From Pedobacter sp. ASV28 (GTDB lineage: Bacteria; Bacteroidota; Bacteroidia; Sphingobacteriales; Sphingobacteriaceae): a stretch of DNA of 64,000 nt. The stretch spans positions 23,763-87,762 of the forward strand of contig NZ_JAELTN010000016.1 of the NCBI RefSeq assembly GCF_016428855.1, given 5' to 3'. The notes under the pieces are model-generated. The model was given only the letters and a program-made list of their open reading frames with translations, ran no database searches and was not told the DNA's origin. Position 1 is the stretch's first letter; each line of letters begins with the position of its first letter. The position numbers and the translations under genes were made by a program. This document shows positions 36,777 to 45,230 of this stretch, one piece after another.

Positions 36777-36922
36777 TTAATGATTAGATTTAGCTTAGTA
36801 AGAATGAAATTAGCATTTTATCACTACAACTAATGTCTATAGTTTAAATTTTACAATAATGATTCTTTCCCTACAGGGAGAGATTAGATGATTATCCCTT
36901 TATTGAGGGCGGATAAGAGAAC

Positions 36923-37252
36923 TCATGCAGAGCCTGCTTTCAAATTAGAAATTTTAGTTTTCATAATTTTCATCCATATTAATTGCAGAGTCACTACAAA
37001 TAAAAGAAATCCTATACTTAATACACCGAAGAAAATGGCAGCTATCTGGGGCATTCCACATTTAGGATCTACCTCAGTTACTTCATATTTTACGAATTGG
37101 GGTAAAATGAATACAACGAAAAATAGAAAAATGAAATTAGCCAAAGCCAACCAACCAAAAGGAATTTCAACTTTTTTTGCCATAGTTAAACCTCCGACAA
37201 GTAGCTGAATTAAAATCGGCAATAAAAACAAAATACGAGCATAAAGAAACAT
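36923..37252 (-). CDS. Small four-helix membrane protein of unknown function
   Basis: This 109-residue protein has three or four hydrophobic segments (YARILFLLPILIQLLVGGL, PFGWLALANFIFLFFVVFI, IAAIFFGVLSIGFLLFVVTLQLIW) and a short cytoplasmic tail. The start at 37252 is chosen because a longer frame (from 37405) reads through a known palindromic repeat. No family was recognised. It is separated by that repeat from the DUF4349 gene. Confidence 0.5.
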   Translation of the reverse strand: MFLYARILFLLPILIQLLVGGLTMAKKVEIPFGWLALANFIFLFFVVFILPQFVKYEVTEVDPKCGMPQIAAIFFGVLSIGFLLFVVTLQLIWMKIMKTKISNLKAGSA

Positions 37253-37278
37253 AACATGAAAACCATTAACGAGTATAA

Positions 37279-37350
37279 GGATTGCTACGTCGTTTCTCCT
37301 CGCAATGACGTGTTTTCGGCTTTCATCATTGCGAGCTTTGCGAAGCAATC
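37279..37350. repeat. Palindromic GTCATTGCGAG/GAAGCAATC dispersed repeat
   Basis: The ends GATTGCTACG and CGAAGCAATC are inverted copies with a mismatch, and the inner arms CTCGCAATGA and TCATTGCGAG are exact reverse complements. This is a widespread bacterial intergenic palindrome family, usually non-coding and probably mobile. Confidence 0.75.
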
Positions 37351-37370
37351 TTTCTAAAAAAGGCAAATAT

Positions 37371-38246
37371 CTAACTACTCGGCGGAGGTAAAAATGCCCT
37401 AGCACTGTGCTTTTTTGTATAATACCTGATCACAAAATAAGCGACCAAACCTGCAACAAAAAACATCCATAACCGAGCTAAAAAGAGCACAAGTTCTTTA
37501 AAGTACATCCAACCATCGGCTAAATTTAACGCCAGTCGTCTGAAGAATGGCGGTTTATAATCATATATATTATCATTGCCAACAATTAAGGTCTTGATGG
37601 TATTATCCTGATAAAAACTTAATGTAATGGTACTATACTTAACCTGCTTGTCTATGCCGATATTTTCTATTTTTTTATCAACGTAATCGTCTTTGAGATC
37701 AAGTGAGCTTTCTACATTAGCACTTTTCTTGGTACTCACCTTTTTGATCTGGGCGATTGCTTCCCGTCTATTTTCCGACTTGAGCTTGTTTTCCAAATAG
37801 GCTAAGCTCCTATCTCGCATCTTAAATGACTGACGATCTACAAAGACTGCCATGCCAGCAATTTGGTTGGTAAAATCATCTAACTTTTCTGAAGGAATTC
37901 TTGCGGTCAGATAGCCTTCTTTTCGGTAAGCCGTAATTTCCTTTAGGGAATCGGTACTGAACTTGGCCTTTTCTGTATTTTGTATGGTACTGTTAATCGA
38001 AAACTCCATTACCACACCACCTTCTTTTTTGATGATACTGCTCAGATCTTCTTTAGTACGCTGCACATCCTTGACCCTAAACTGCATATCGGCTGTTTTG
38101 ATCATCTTTTCAACTGCCTGTTCATTGGCAAGGGTATCTGTTATTATTTCTGTGCTAGCGTAATCTGCAGCCTCTGATTTACGTTCAGCATTGCAGCCAA
38201 CAAATACAGTTGTGGCCAATGCAATCATGGCAAAGTATTTTTTCAT
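37371..38246 (-). CDS. DUF4349 lipoprotein
   Basis: The lipobox FVGC (Cys18) and the central DUF4349 pattern (ADMQFRVKDVQRTKEDLSSIIKKEGG, GYLTARIPSEKLDDFTNQI, RDRSLAYLENKLKSENRREAI) identify the family; a C-terminal transmembrane segment (LVLFLARLWMFFVAGLVAYFVI) follows. Its role is unknown, though a predicted coiled-coil helix around residues 150-185 suggests oligomers. A lipobox plus a C-terminal helix would tie both membrane leaflets or two membranes together. Confidence 0.75.
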   Translation of the reverse strand: MKKYFAMIALATTVFVGCNAERKSEAADYASTEIITDTLANEQAVEKMIKTADMQFRVKDVQRTKEDLSSIIKKEGGVVMEFSINSTIQNTEKAKFSTDSLKEITAYRKEGYLTARIPSEKLDDFTNQIAGMAVFVDRQSFKMRDRSLAYLENKLKSENRREAIAQIKKVSTKKSANVESSLDLKDDYVDKKIENIGIDKQVKYSTITLSFYQDNTIKTLIVGNDNIYDYKPPFFRRLALNLADGWMYFKELVLFLARLWMFFVAGLVAYFVIRYYTKKHSARAFLPPPSS

Positions 38247-38418
38247 CTCTTTGTTTTATTTTGCTTTTAGGTGTTAAGTATCAACTTATCCTACCAACAA
38301 AATTGTCTTAAGCATGCTATTCCTTAAGGATAAAACAATTTGATTAGAGGTTTTATGCTTAATGCTAGAAATGGTTTAAGGTAACCCATTTTCTATGGTG
38401 CAAAAATGCGATAAAAAT

Positions 38419-38455
38419 AAAAATCCCCTCAAGGATATGCCATGAGGGGATTTTT
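38419..38455. terminator. Bidirectional intrinsic terminator
   Basis: A perfect 13-base stem (AAAAATCCCCTCA at 38419-38431 with TGAGGGGATTTTT at 38443-38455) with an 11-base loop lies 20 bases past the stop of the small membrane protein. A/T runs on both sides allow termination in either direction. Confidence 0.9.
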
Positions 38456-38475
38456 GATGATATAATTTTATTAAA

Positions 38476-38688
38476 TTATTTTGCGTTCAGAATTTTGAAT
38501 ACGCCTTTGCAGGAAACAACAGTTCCTACTGCAAGAATTGCCCAAGACGCTAGCGAAAGCCAAAGTGCATCAAAAGCAAAACGTAAGAAAACACCAATAA
38601 CGCTGATGATCACACCAACTAAAATTGTCATATAGATAGACGATTGATTTGCAGTCTCAATGCTTTGTTCTCTTTCTTTAGCATCCAT
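38476..38688 (-). CDS. Small two-helix membrane protein
   Basis: This 70-residue protein has a charged N-terminus (MDAKEREQSIETANQSS) and two hydrophobic segments (MTILVGVIISVIGVFLRFAF and LWLSLASWAILAVGTVVSC). No family was recognised. A minus-strand TATTTTTG box at 38717-38724 lies about 29 bases before the ATG, and a strong terminator follows, so it is an independent unit and probably real. Confidence 0.6.
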   Translation of the reverse strand: MDAKEREQSIETANQSSIYMTILVGVIISVIGVFLRFAFDALWLSLASWAILAVGTVVSCKGVFKILNAK

Positions 38689-38752
38689 GATTTATTCGTT
38701 TTAATTTTGTTCGCTGCAAAAATAACATTTCTACAATAAAAAATATGATAAA

Positions 38753-39526
38753 TTAATAACTTTTAAGCTTTTCCAATCGCTGCTTCGCTTTTTCCTGCTC
38801 ATTGTACTTTCCTTCTTTGTATAATAATTTCTCCCAATCGCCATACATAGGATTAGGCAGAACGATAAACTTGATACCAAACAAATGTTGATTGGCATCT
38901 ACCTGTTCCTTAGTATCTTTTCCCTCTCTATAAAACACATTGGAAAAATCGCTTAAATTATCCCCACAAAGCAACAACACATTATATTTTTCCAATATTT
39001 TATTTCTTCTTTCCTGCTTATCTGAAGTGGTACTTTTTAACAAAACATGTGCTTCATCTACATAAGGAAAGCCTAATTTTTTCAAATTTTCAATCGTTCC
39101 TTTACGATCTGCTTCATCACGATTTGTAACATAAAAGGTCTCTACATTTTTGCTCGCTGCAAACTTCAAGAACGACAAAGCCCCGGGTACGGTATCTGCC
39201 ATTGCTTTCGAAGTCCATTCAGTCCAATGTGCAGGCACATAGCTTACACCATTTTTAATTTCATATCCCTGAAAACGTGAATTATCTATAATCGTTTCAT
39301 CTGCATCTACAATTACACAATTTGGTTTCCCATTAGATTGCTCCCACAAAGCCTCTTTTAAAGACAATCTAGCAAAGTTATAAGCCTGAAAAGCTAAGGC
39401 TCTGTATTCGCCACTATATTGTTGCCATAAAACCGCATTTGTCCAATCTCTTTCCGGGCCCGTTTTTTGGGCAAATACTGCAATAGGAAAAACAAACAAA
39501 GAAAAAATCAAAAATCTTAACCTCAT
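38753..39526 (-). CDS. Class C acid phosphatase / lipoprotein e(P4)-family 5'-nucleotidase
   Basis: This 257-residue exported HAD-fold phosphatase has a signal peptide ending in FAQ (about residue 19). Catalytic motifs are VDADETIIDNS (nucleophile Asp and general acid Asp), FYVTNRDEADRK, and LCGDNLSDFS, in the order of the P4 family. It removes phosphate from nucleotides or NMN in the periplasm. No lipid-anchor Cys is apparent. It is preceded by its own promoter and lies just outside the prophage left boundary, which appears to leave it intact. Confidence 0.9.
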   Translation of the reverse strand: MRLRFLIFSLFVFPIAVFAQKTGPERDWTNAVLWQQYSGEYRALAFQAYNFARLSLKEALWEQSNGKPNCVIVDADETIIDNSRFQGYEIKNGVSYVPAHWTEWTSKAMADTVPGALSFLKFAASKNVETFYVTNRDEADRKGTIENLKKLGFPYVDEAHVLLKSTTSDKQERRNKILEKYNVLLLCGDNLSDFSNVFYREGKDTKEQVDANQHLFGIKFIVLPNPMYGDWEKLLYKEGKYNEQEKAKQRLEKLKSY

Positions 39527-39544
39527 AACTCAATAATTTGATGA

Positions 39545-39575
39545 CAAAGATAGCTTTAAAAAACAATCACATCAA
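39545..39575 (-). promoter_or_regulatory. Promoter of the P4 phosphatase gene
   Basis: On the minus strand, TTG (39575-39573), a 20-base spacer, and TATCTTTG (39552-39545) match the Bacteroidota consensus exactly, with a predicted start about 10-13 bases before the ATG. It marks the last clear host sequence before the prophage. Confidence 0.65.
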
Positions 39576-39600
39576 AAACGTTAGTGGTCATTTATAAACC

Positions 39601-39927
39601 ATAAAACAATCTGTACAGAAGCCTATTTCCAAAAGCACAAACATTGGCCAAATAAAATCATTCAGGCTAGTTTTTCATTACTTGGCCCTATGGCTTTATA
39701 AAACAAATGGTGCAAAAAGGCCTAAAATAGCGAACAAGATCCCGTTTTAAATCCCCCATTCCAAATACCGTAAAGAGTAGAAAAAGCAGCCAAAAGCCAT
39801 AAAAACAAACATTTCCAATTAAAGAATATGGGCAAGAGATCACTCCCATTTTTAAGAACAGGGTTACACTTAGGGTTACATTTAGGGTTACATTTCAATA
39901 GTTAGAACCTCATATCTTCATAAACAA
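39601..39927. repeat. Four spaced ATAAAnACAA-like boxes
   Basis: ATAAAACAA occurs at 39601-39609 and 39698-39706, ATAAAAACAA at 39799-39808 and ATAAACAA at 39920-39927, all in the same orientation and about 97-121 bases apart. AT-rich words recur by chance, so the assignment as transposase-binding sites is only a hypothesis. Confidence 0.35.
39860..39895. repeat. Three tandem 12-base repeats, AGGGTTACAYTT
   Basis: AGGGTTACACTT, AGGGTTACATTT and AGGGTTACATTT follow each other without gaps. An inverted partial copy (TTACCCTAA) lies at 39982-39990. The exact periodicity in otherwise unique DNA at the element's end suggests a protein-binding array (transposase, repressor or host factor). Confidence 0.75.
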
Positions 39928-40071
39928 ACGCCTCAAAACACCTCTATTTTCATTTAAAATTTCTGAATTCAACTATGCATATTACCCTAAAAACAGACCG
40001 CTAAAACACCATCAACCAACTAAAAATCAAACAATTAAAAACAGAACCACAACAAAAAGATGTGCAGATAG

Positions 40072-40782
40072 CTAAGACATATTATTAATGCGAATACTCG
40101 CTTTAATCAAGGCCAGGCCTGTTATGCATTCTATCTTTATATCCTTGGGCTGGTGATAGCTATTCTGACTAACCAATTTTATATATTGTTCCCCTTTTTC
40201 AGATTTCTGTACATATTTCACGGTGATCATTTCATCACCATCATAAGCATAAGAAAGCAAGTACATTTCTCCCCAGAATATGTTATCCAATACATTCTGA
40301 ACAATTTTATAAATCACAATATCACCAGATTTTAATAAAGGATACATGCTATCCCCCACTATACTTATTGCGCCATCAGATTTTGGAAGATTAGGGATTT
40401 TGATATGATCGAGTACATTATTTCTTTCATTAAAAAGTGCAACCAATCCTGCCGAAGCCCTAAAATCATACAATGGGATCATCTGCAAAGGTTGCGGAAT
40501 GTCAGTACGTCCCATGTAAACACTCTTTGGTTCGGCAAGATTCGACACAGAATAATCAATATTTGCCTTCCACCTATTCCCCTTTCCAGTTAATAAAAAA
40601 TTAGCATCTATATCTTCACATTTTGAGAATATCAAATCATAATCCAAAGAATTTCTAGCAACCCAATTTGATAAAGTATTCGGAGCCACACCCAAAAATC
40701 TAGCTAATTCAGCATCACTACTGAAATTATAATGAGATTTTATTTCATTTAAAATCAATCTATTATCTTTTTCTATTCCCAT
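40072..40782 (-). CDS. Phage repressor, HTH plus S24 (LexA-like) peptidase
   Basis: This 236-residue CI-type repressor is read leftward. The N-terminal HTH (residues about 17-37: SDAELARFLGVAPNTLSNWV) matches the phage CI HTH class and the C-terminal half is an S24 peptidase with the catalytic Ser in VGDSMYPLLKSGD and the Lys in ITVKYVQKS. Self-cleavage on RecA activation would lift repression, so induction by DNA damage is expected, unlike Mu's own repressor. It is divergent from the early operon, with the operator in the 85-base gap. Confidence 0.9.
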   Translation of the reverse strand: MGIEKDNRLILNEIKSHYNFSSDAELARFLGVAPNTLSNWVARNSLDYDLIFSKCEDIDANFLLTGKGNRWKANIDYSVSNLAEPKSVYMGRTDIPQPLQMIPLYDFRASAGLVALFNERNNVLDHIKIPNLPKSDGAISIVGDSMYPLLKSGDIVIYKIVQNVLDNIFWGEMYLLSYAYDGDEMITVKYVQKSEKGEQYIKLVSQNSYHQPKDIKIECITGLALIKASIRINNMS

Positions 40783-40798
40783 TTTGTGAATTATTATT

Positions 40799-40829
40799 TT
40801 GAACTAATCTCATTATGTGTATATATTTG
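40799..40829 (+). promoter_or_regulatory. Early (rightward) phage promoter
   Basis: TTG at 40799-40801, a 20-base spacer and TATATTTG at 40822-40829 match the host consensus TTG-N19-TAnnTTTG. The expected start is near 40,836, about 32 bases before the first early gene. Confidence 0.75.
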
Positions 40830-40849
40830 TTCCTGATCTGAGAACAAAT
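40825..40849. promoter_or_regulatory. Inverted-repeat operator over the early promoter
   Basis: ATTTGTTC (40825-40832) and GAACAAAT (40842-40849) are perfect reverse complements around a 9-base spacer. The left arm overlaps the -7 box and the right arm covers the start site. A repressor dimer bound here would block the early operon; the S24 repressor is the obvious candidate, the small HTH protein another. Confidence 0.7.
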
Positions 40850-40867
40850 CAAACAATTTATAAAAAT

Positions 40868-41044
40868 ATGGAAAAAAAGAATAGGTACAATACCGAGATC
40901 ATAAACAAACTCATAAAGCAATACGGGTGCAGCAGAAGGTTCATTACCCAATCCCTTTCTGGCGAAAGAGTAAGCCTGACCTCAGACAGCATTAAGAAAG
41001 ACTATAAAACGCTAGCTAAAAAGGTCGAAACCGCTTTACAATAA
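40868..41044 (+). CDS. Small HTH protein, first early gene (Ner-like position)
   Basis: The 58-residue basic protein has a helix-turn-helix-like segment (NKLIKQYGCSRRFITQSLSG). It occupies the place of ner in Mu, the negative regulator of early transcription, directly ahead of the transposase. ATG at 40868 is preferred because an upstream in-frame ATG lies inside the promoter. Function by position only. Confidence 0.6.
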   Translation: MEKKNRYNTEIINKLIKQYGCSRRFITQSLSGERVSLTSDSIKKDYKTLAKKVETALQ

Positions 41045-41050
41045 CATCAA

Positions 41051-43111
41051 ATGCAGGTATCACCATATGAACTATTTAACAACCAATACGGTGTACGCTT
41101 AAGCTACATATTAAGCGATGCAGATAAACGTAATAGCGAAAGCGTGGCTTTAATTAGTTATAGTGCCTACAAACTGCGTTGCCATCGTAAAGAAGGATTT
41201 AGATTAAAAGAAGGAAAAGGTCTTGGAAATGAAGCCCTAATTAATTTCGTAAAGCTTTCATTCTCCGAACAAAACATCCTTATCGAAAAATGGGGAGATC
41301 CCAAGAAAACCACCAAAATACACCAATTTAAAGATTTTATTATGCCAGACGCCAATGCCTTATCCTTTTATAGCACATTTAAGCTAAGCGACAGGCGTCA
41401 CCTACCAAATGCCGTAATAGCAGAGTATACCGTAAATGCCAACATACTTAATGCCTGTCATACCATTATGACCAACAACATTGCCAAACGCAAGGCCATG
41501 GGTGGCGGCCGCACAAAAATCTGGGAAAAATTAGCAGAGTGTGTGATCAATCTTGATAGAGAAGAATTTCCACATACCCTTCCCACCAATTATCGCCGTT
41601 TGCAGGAAAAATACCGAAAATATAAAAACGAAGGCTTCACCGCCCTTATACACAAAGGCTTCTGCAATGACAACAGTCGCAAAGTAACTATTGACATTGA
41701 AAGATTAATACTAAGTCTCTATATCGCAAAAAACAAGCCCTATGTTGGCGATGTAGCTAATGATTATTGGAGATTTATAGCTGGCGATATTGACATCTAT
41801 GACTATCAGACCGGTGAAATATACGATCGCAATCAATTTTATGAAAATGGGCAACCCGTTACCCTTAGCGAATCAACCGTATGGAATTACATTAATCAAC
41901 CTGCCAACCGTGCTATTGTAGACAAGTTCCGCATGGACAGTCTTACCTACGTTAGCACACATACACCACACCACCATCGTCATGCCCCCAACTATTCTTT
42001 CAGCAAGATTTCAATGGACGATAGAGATCTTCCACGCAAAATGCCAAACGGCACTCGTGTAAAGGCCTATTATGCCTATGATATCACCAGCGGGTGCATA
42101 ATCGGGGCTGCCTATAGCCAAAACAAGACCGTTGGTTTATTTATCGATTGCATGCGCAACATGTTTCATTTTCTAGACAGGAACAACTATGGAATGCCCA
42201 TGCAGGTAGAAGTAGAGCATCATTTGGTAAATAGCTTCAAAGAAGACCTCATGAAAGCAGGTATAGTTTTTCCTTTTGTACGCTGGTGCAATCCAGGCAA
42301 TTCCCAGGAAAAATGGGCCGAAACAGGTAACCGTATTAAAAAATATGGCTATGAAAAAAGATACCAAGAAGGCATAGGCCGTTTCTATTCCCGTTTAGAA
42401 GCCAACAAAACCAAGAGTGAAAAAATTTTTGATGCAGACAACAACAACTATAGGGAAAAAACATATCCATATGAAGTATTGGTAGCCGATGACATGGAAA
42501 TCATCGAAAAGTATAACCATGCCCTACACCCGAACCAAAAAAAATATAAAGACCTGACAAGATTTCAAGTATTGGAAATTTATGCCAACCCGAATCTTGC
42601 ACAAATAGATCGACCATTGCTAATGAGATATATCGGAAAAGCAATCAGTACCAGCATACGCAGAAACCAATATGTACAGGTACAATATGCAAAATATGCA
42701 TTACCGGATCCAAAAGCCATAAGAGAGTTGACTCCAAACAACTATAACGTAACCGCTTATTATCTACCCAATGAATTGAACGAAATAGAAAATGTATACC
42801 TCTATCAAAACGACCAATTCATATGCAAATGCGAAAAAATCATAGCATACAATACAGCAAATGCCGAATGGATGGACAACGACATCTACAACTATCAACA
42901 CCAAGCCAAATATGTTGCCAAGTTCAGCAACATGGTCAAGGAGCAGAAAACCTTTCTTGGAAAATTAAGGACAATGGAAAAGATTGACCATCGCTTAGAG
43001 AATTCAATAGAGACCATACCTCAGTCCATTATACCTAACGAAGAACGTGACCTTTCAGATGACCTGGGCAATGATCAGTTCAGAAGATTAAACGCAATTA
43101 ACTCCCTATAA
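41051..43111 (+). CDS. Mu-type DDE transposase (MuA-like)
   Basis: At 686 residues it is the size of MuA (663) and lies in the same place. An N-terminal DNA-binding part (about 1-210) with a helical TNYRRLQEKYRKYKNEGF segment precedes a RNase H-like catalytic core: KISMDDRD (candidate first Asp 323/324), YYAYDITSGCIIGAAYS, MQVEVEHHLVNSF, and NSQEKWAE (candidate Glu 420). The second acidic position, normally an Asp, appears to be Glu (E387/E389). The C-terminal beta-barrel and MuB-contacting tail follow. It carries out replicative transposition of the phage DNA. Confidence 0.9.
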   Translation: MQVSPYELFNNQYGVRLSYILSDADKRNSESVALISYSAYKLRCHRKEGFRLKEGKGLGNEALINFVKLSFSEQNILIEKWGDPKKTTKIHQFKDFIMPDANALSFYSTFKLSDRRHLPNAVIAEYTVNANILNACHTIMTNNIAKRKAMGGGRTKIWEKLAECVINLDREEFPHTLPTNYRRLQEKYRKYKNEGFTALIHKGFCNDNSRKVTIDIERLILSLYIAKNKPYVGDVANDYWRFIAGDIDIYDYQTGEIYDRNQFYENGQPVTLSESTVWNYINQPANRAIVDKFRMDSLTYVSTHTPHHHRHAPNYSFSKISMDDRDLPRKMPNGTRVKAYYAYDITSGCIIGAAYSQNKTVGLFIDCMRNMFHFLDRNNYGMPMQVEVEHHLVNSFKEDLMKAGIVFPFVRWCNPGNSQEKWAETGNRIKKYGYEKRYQEGIGRFYSRLEANKTKSEKIFDADNNNYREKTYPYEVLVADDMEIIEKYNHALHPNQKKYKDLTRFQVLEIYANPNLAQIDRPLLMRYIGKAISTSIRRNQYVQVQYAKYALPDPKAIRELTPNNYNVTAYYLPNELNEIENVYLYQNDQFICKCEKIIAYNTANAEWMDNDIYNYQHQAKYVAKFSNMVKEQKTFLGKLRTMEKIDHRLENSIETIPQSIIPNEERDLSDDLGNDQFRRLNAINSL

Positions 43112-43113
43112 TT

Positions 43114-43980
43114 ATGATTACACCAGACCTTAAAATAAAAATCGCTGAAGCCATTGCATTGAACCGCAAAAATTTTGGCAGCAACTCCAAGCAAGCCATA
43201 GCATTGGGCATACATAGCTCTATTTTAACACGTATAAATAATGGTGAAACCGAGAATCTACTGAGCGATGCCAAATGGGTTAGTATAGCCCGAAGACTTG
43301 AAGTACAGCTCATAAATGCGCCTGCTTGGATTACCGCAAAAACTTCGGTCTTTACGCATATCTATACCCAGTTAGAAGCCTGTCAACAAACCGGACTTTC
43401 AGCCTTGTTATGCGATTTGGCAGACATTGGCAAAACCCACACTGCCCGACAATATGTACTTGAACATAAAAACGCAGTTTATATCGATTGTAGCCAGGTA
43501 AAAAGCAAGCAAAAACTCATACGTGAAATAGCCAAAGAGTTCGGCTGTAATTACACTGCTAGATACGCAGATGTATATGCCGATCTGGTATTCTACCTAC
43601 GAAGTATCGAAACTCCCCTCATTGTCATCGACGAAGCAGGCGATTTGGACTATCCGGCATTTTTAGAGCTTAAAGCCCTGTGGAATGCAACCGAATGGGC
43701 ATGTGCATGGTATATGATGGGAGCAGATGGCCTACGTGAAAAAATAGAGCGAAACAAAGATTTAAAAAAGGTAGGCTATACCGAAATATTCAGCCGATTT
43801 GGCAATAAGTACCAGCAAGTTGTCCCCCATGGTAAAGAAGCCAGAAACGATTTCCTGTTACGCCAGGTGGGCTTAGTGGCCCTTGCCAACGGTATCCATG
43901 ACGTACAAAAGATATACGCCAAGTGTGGAAATAGCTTGCGCCAGGTTTTCAAGGAAGTTCAAAAATTAAAAGTTGCATAA
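43114..43980 (+). CDS. MuB-like AAA ATPase (target selection)
   Basis: This 288-residue ATPase has an N-terminal HTH (about 24-60, with SKQAIALGIHSSILTRINNG), as MuB does. The P-loop reads DLADIGKTHTAR (101-112), keeping GKT but lacking the first glycine of GxxxxGKT. Walker B is LIVIDEAGD (169-177). MuB forms ATP-dependent filaments on DNA and delivers targets to MuA. It starts 2 bases after the transposase stop. Confidence 0.88.
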   Translation: MITPDLKIKIAEAIALNRKNFGSNSKQAIALGIHSSILTRINNGETENLLSDAKWVSIARRLEVQLINAPAWITAKTSVFTHIYTQLEACQQTGLSALLCDLADIGKTHTARQYVLEHKNAVYIDCSQVKSKQKLIREIAKEFGCNYTARYADVYADLVFYLRSIETPLIVIDEAGDLDYPAFLELKALWNATEWACAWYMMGADGLREKIERNKDLKKVGYTEIFSRFGNKYQQVVPHGKEARNDFLLRQVGLVALANGIHDVQKIYAKCGNSLRQVFKEVQKLKVA

Positions 43981-44643
43981 ATGATACCCAAAGATAGTTT
44001 AAAGAAAGAAAAAGCACCTAATGACCTGGTAAGGGCGAAAAGTGCCAAAGAGCTTCAGGACATAAAATTTAAGGTATGGCCTTTTTCCGGTAAATGGGCA
44101 GACCTGCTAGGTGAACCACAGACCAGTGGCTGTTGGTTGATTTGGGGTCCTTCCTTTAATGGCAAAACAAGTTTTGTTTTCCAACTCTGCAGATACCTGG
44201 CAAGTTTCGAAAAAGTTCTGTACAACTCTTTAGAAGAAGGTTGGTGCAAAGATACACAGGATGCGGTAAAACTCGCTGGGCTAGATGAAGTTGGCAAAAA
44301 ATTCCACTTGCTGCACAAAGAGCCCATAGAAGATTTGGTAAAACGCCTAGAAAAGCACAAAAGTGCAAATGTTGTGGTGATAGACAGCCTACAATACGCA
44401 GACATCAACCTAAGCTTATACAAGTCCCTAAGGGCAAGGTTCCCTAAGAAACTTTTCATCATCATCAGTCACGCTGATGGCAAGGAGCCTGAAGGCCGGG
44501 TAGCAAAAAAAATAAAATATGATGCCGCAAAAAAAATAAGGATTGAAGGCTTTAGGGCACTATCGCAAGTGAGAGGAAAAGGAATGGCCCACTATGACAT
44601 ATGGGATAAAGGAGCCGCAGAATACTGGAATGAATTAAGTTAA
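43981..44643 (+). CDS. Second P-loop ATPase (RecA/DnaB-like fold)
   Basis: The 220-residue protein follows the MuB-like gene directly. Walker A is GPSFNGKT (56-63) and Walker B-like VVVIDSLQYADI (about 125-136), the spacing expected of RecA-fold ATPases. The segment FPKKLFIIISHADGKEPEG resembles the motif near the sensor. It may act in replication or in DNA transport during transposition. Mu has no direct equivalent here, although Bacteroidota Mu-like phages often carry one. Confidence 0.7.
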   Translation: MIPKDSLKKEKAPNDLVRAKSAKELQDIKFKVWPFSGKWADLLGEPQTSGCWLIWGPSFNGKTSFVFQLCRYLASFEKVLYNSLEEGWCKDTQDAVKLAGLDEVGKKFHLLHKEPIEDLVKRLEKHKSANVVVIDSLQYADINLSLYKSLRARFPKKLFIIISHADGKEPEGRVAKKIKYDAAKKIRIEGFRALSQVRGKGMAHYDIWDKGAAEYWNELS

Positions 44644-44648
44644 CTAAA

Positions 44649-45014
44649 ATGAAGGATTTTAATCAGCATATCAAGAAAATGGCTTTGCACCTCAGCATTA
44701 GCGAAGAGTACATTAACAATCTCTTTCTGGACACCGCAGGCGAATTTCTAAAAGACTACTCGGGCAGTGCAAATGCTGCCCAGATTTGGAAGGCCACACC
44801 CGAGTTCTGGACCTGGTGGCAGCAAATATGGACCAACAGAGATAAAATGATCTTAAGACGTTACCCCCAACGCATTGGTGCAAGCAACCGTAAAGAGCTT
44901 TATCACATATGGCATAGCCCGAAATACATGCACATCAAACCCAATAGCAGGGTTTACGATGGCTTTATACGCACCATGAAACAACAAAACATACCACTTA
45001 AACAAATGACATAA
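44649..45014 (+). CDS. Early phage protein, unknown function
   Basis: This 121-residue, Trp-rich protein (ATPEFWTWWQQIWTNRDKM) has no recognised domain. It lies 5 bases after the second ATPase, and its stop overlaps the next start (TAATG), so it belongs to the early operon. Homologues are expected in other Mu-like elements of Bacteroidota, but I cannot name a family. Confidence 0.65.
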   Translation: MKDFNQHIKKMALHLSISEEYINNLFLDTAGEFLKDYSGSANAAQIWKATPEFWTWWQQIWTNRDKMILRRYPQRIGASNRKELYHIWHSPKYMHIKPNSRVYDGFIRTMKQQNIPLKQMT

Positions 45015-45229
45015 TGGAAAATTCAAACATTGAAAAGCTTTTGAACTATTACAAGGGCAGCGAAGTCAGGATAACTGACGATTACCACCCACACTTTAAT
45101 GCCATTGGCGAGGTTGTAGGGGCCGGAGAGACCACTACCGGACCTGGTCTAAAAATTAAACGCTTCGACACACAGGAAACATTCTTTGTATTCGATGTCA
45201 ACCACCTCAAGATTATCAAAAGAAAATAA
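45014..45229 (+). CDS. Small early phage protein
   Basis: The 71-residue protein is rich in beta propensity (GSEVRITDDYHPHFNAIGEVV, GLKIKRFDTQETFFVFDV), suggesting a small SH3-like barrel. It is translationally coupled to its upstream neighbour. No function is assignable. Confidence 0.55.
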   Translation: MENSNIEKLLNYYKGSEVRITDDYHPHFNAIGEVVGAGETTTGPGLKIKRFDTQETFFVFDVNHLKIIKRK

Positions 45230-45230
45230 G

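Larger units (their letters stand above)
39577..40071. other. Gene-free left end of the prophage
   Basis: About 495 AT-rich bases without a gene. The stretch contains spaced ATAAAACAA boxes, a three-unit 12-base tandem repeat, and the 3' end of the repressor gene region. In Mu the equivalent left end binds the transposase and integration host factor, so this is where those sites are expected. Confidence 0.5.

Noticed and set aside
37253..37405. N-terminal extension of the small membrane protein from 37405
   Set aside because: The extension translates the GTCATTGCGAG palindrome and overlaps the DUF4349 gene, so a later start at 37252 was used.
40763..40951. Minus-strand frame across the repressor/early promoter
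   Set aside because: It covers the operator and the small HTH gene in antisense and has no homology-like pattern.
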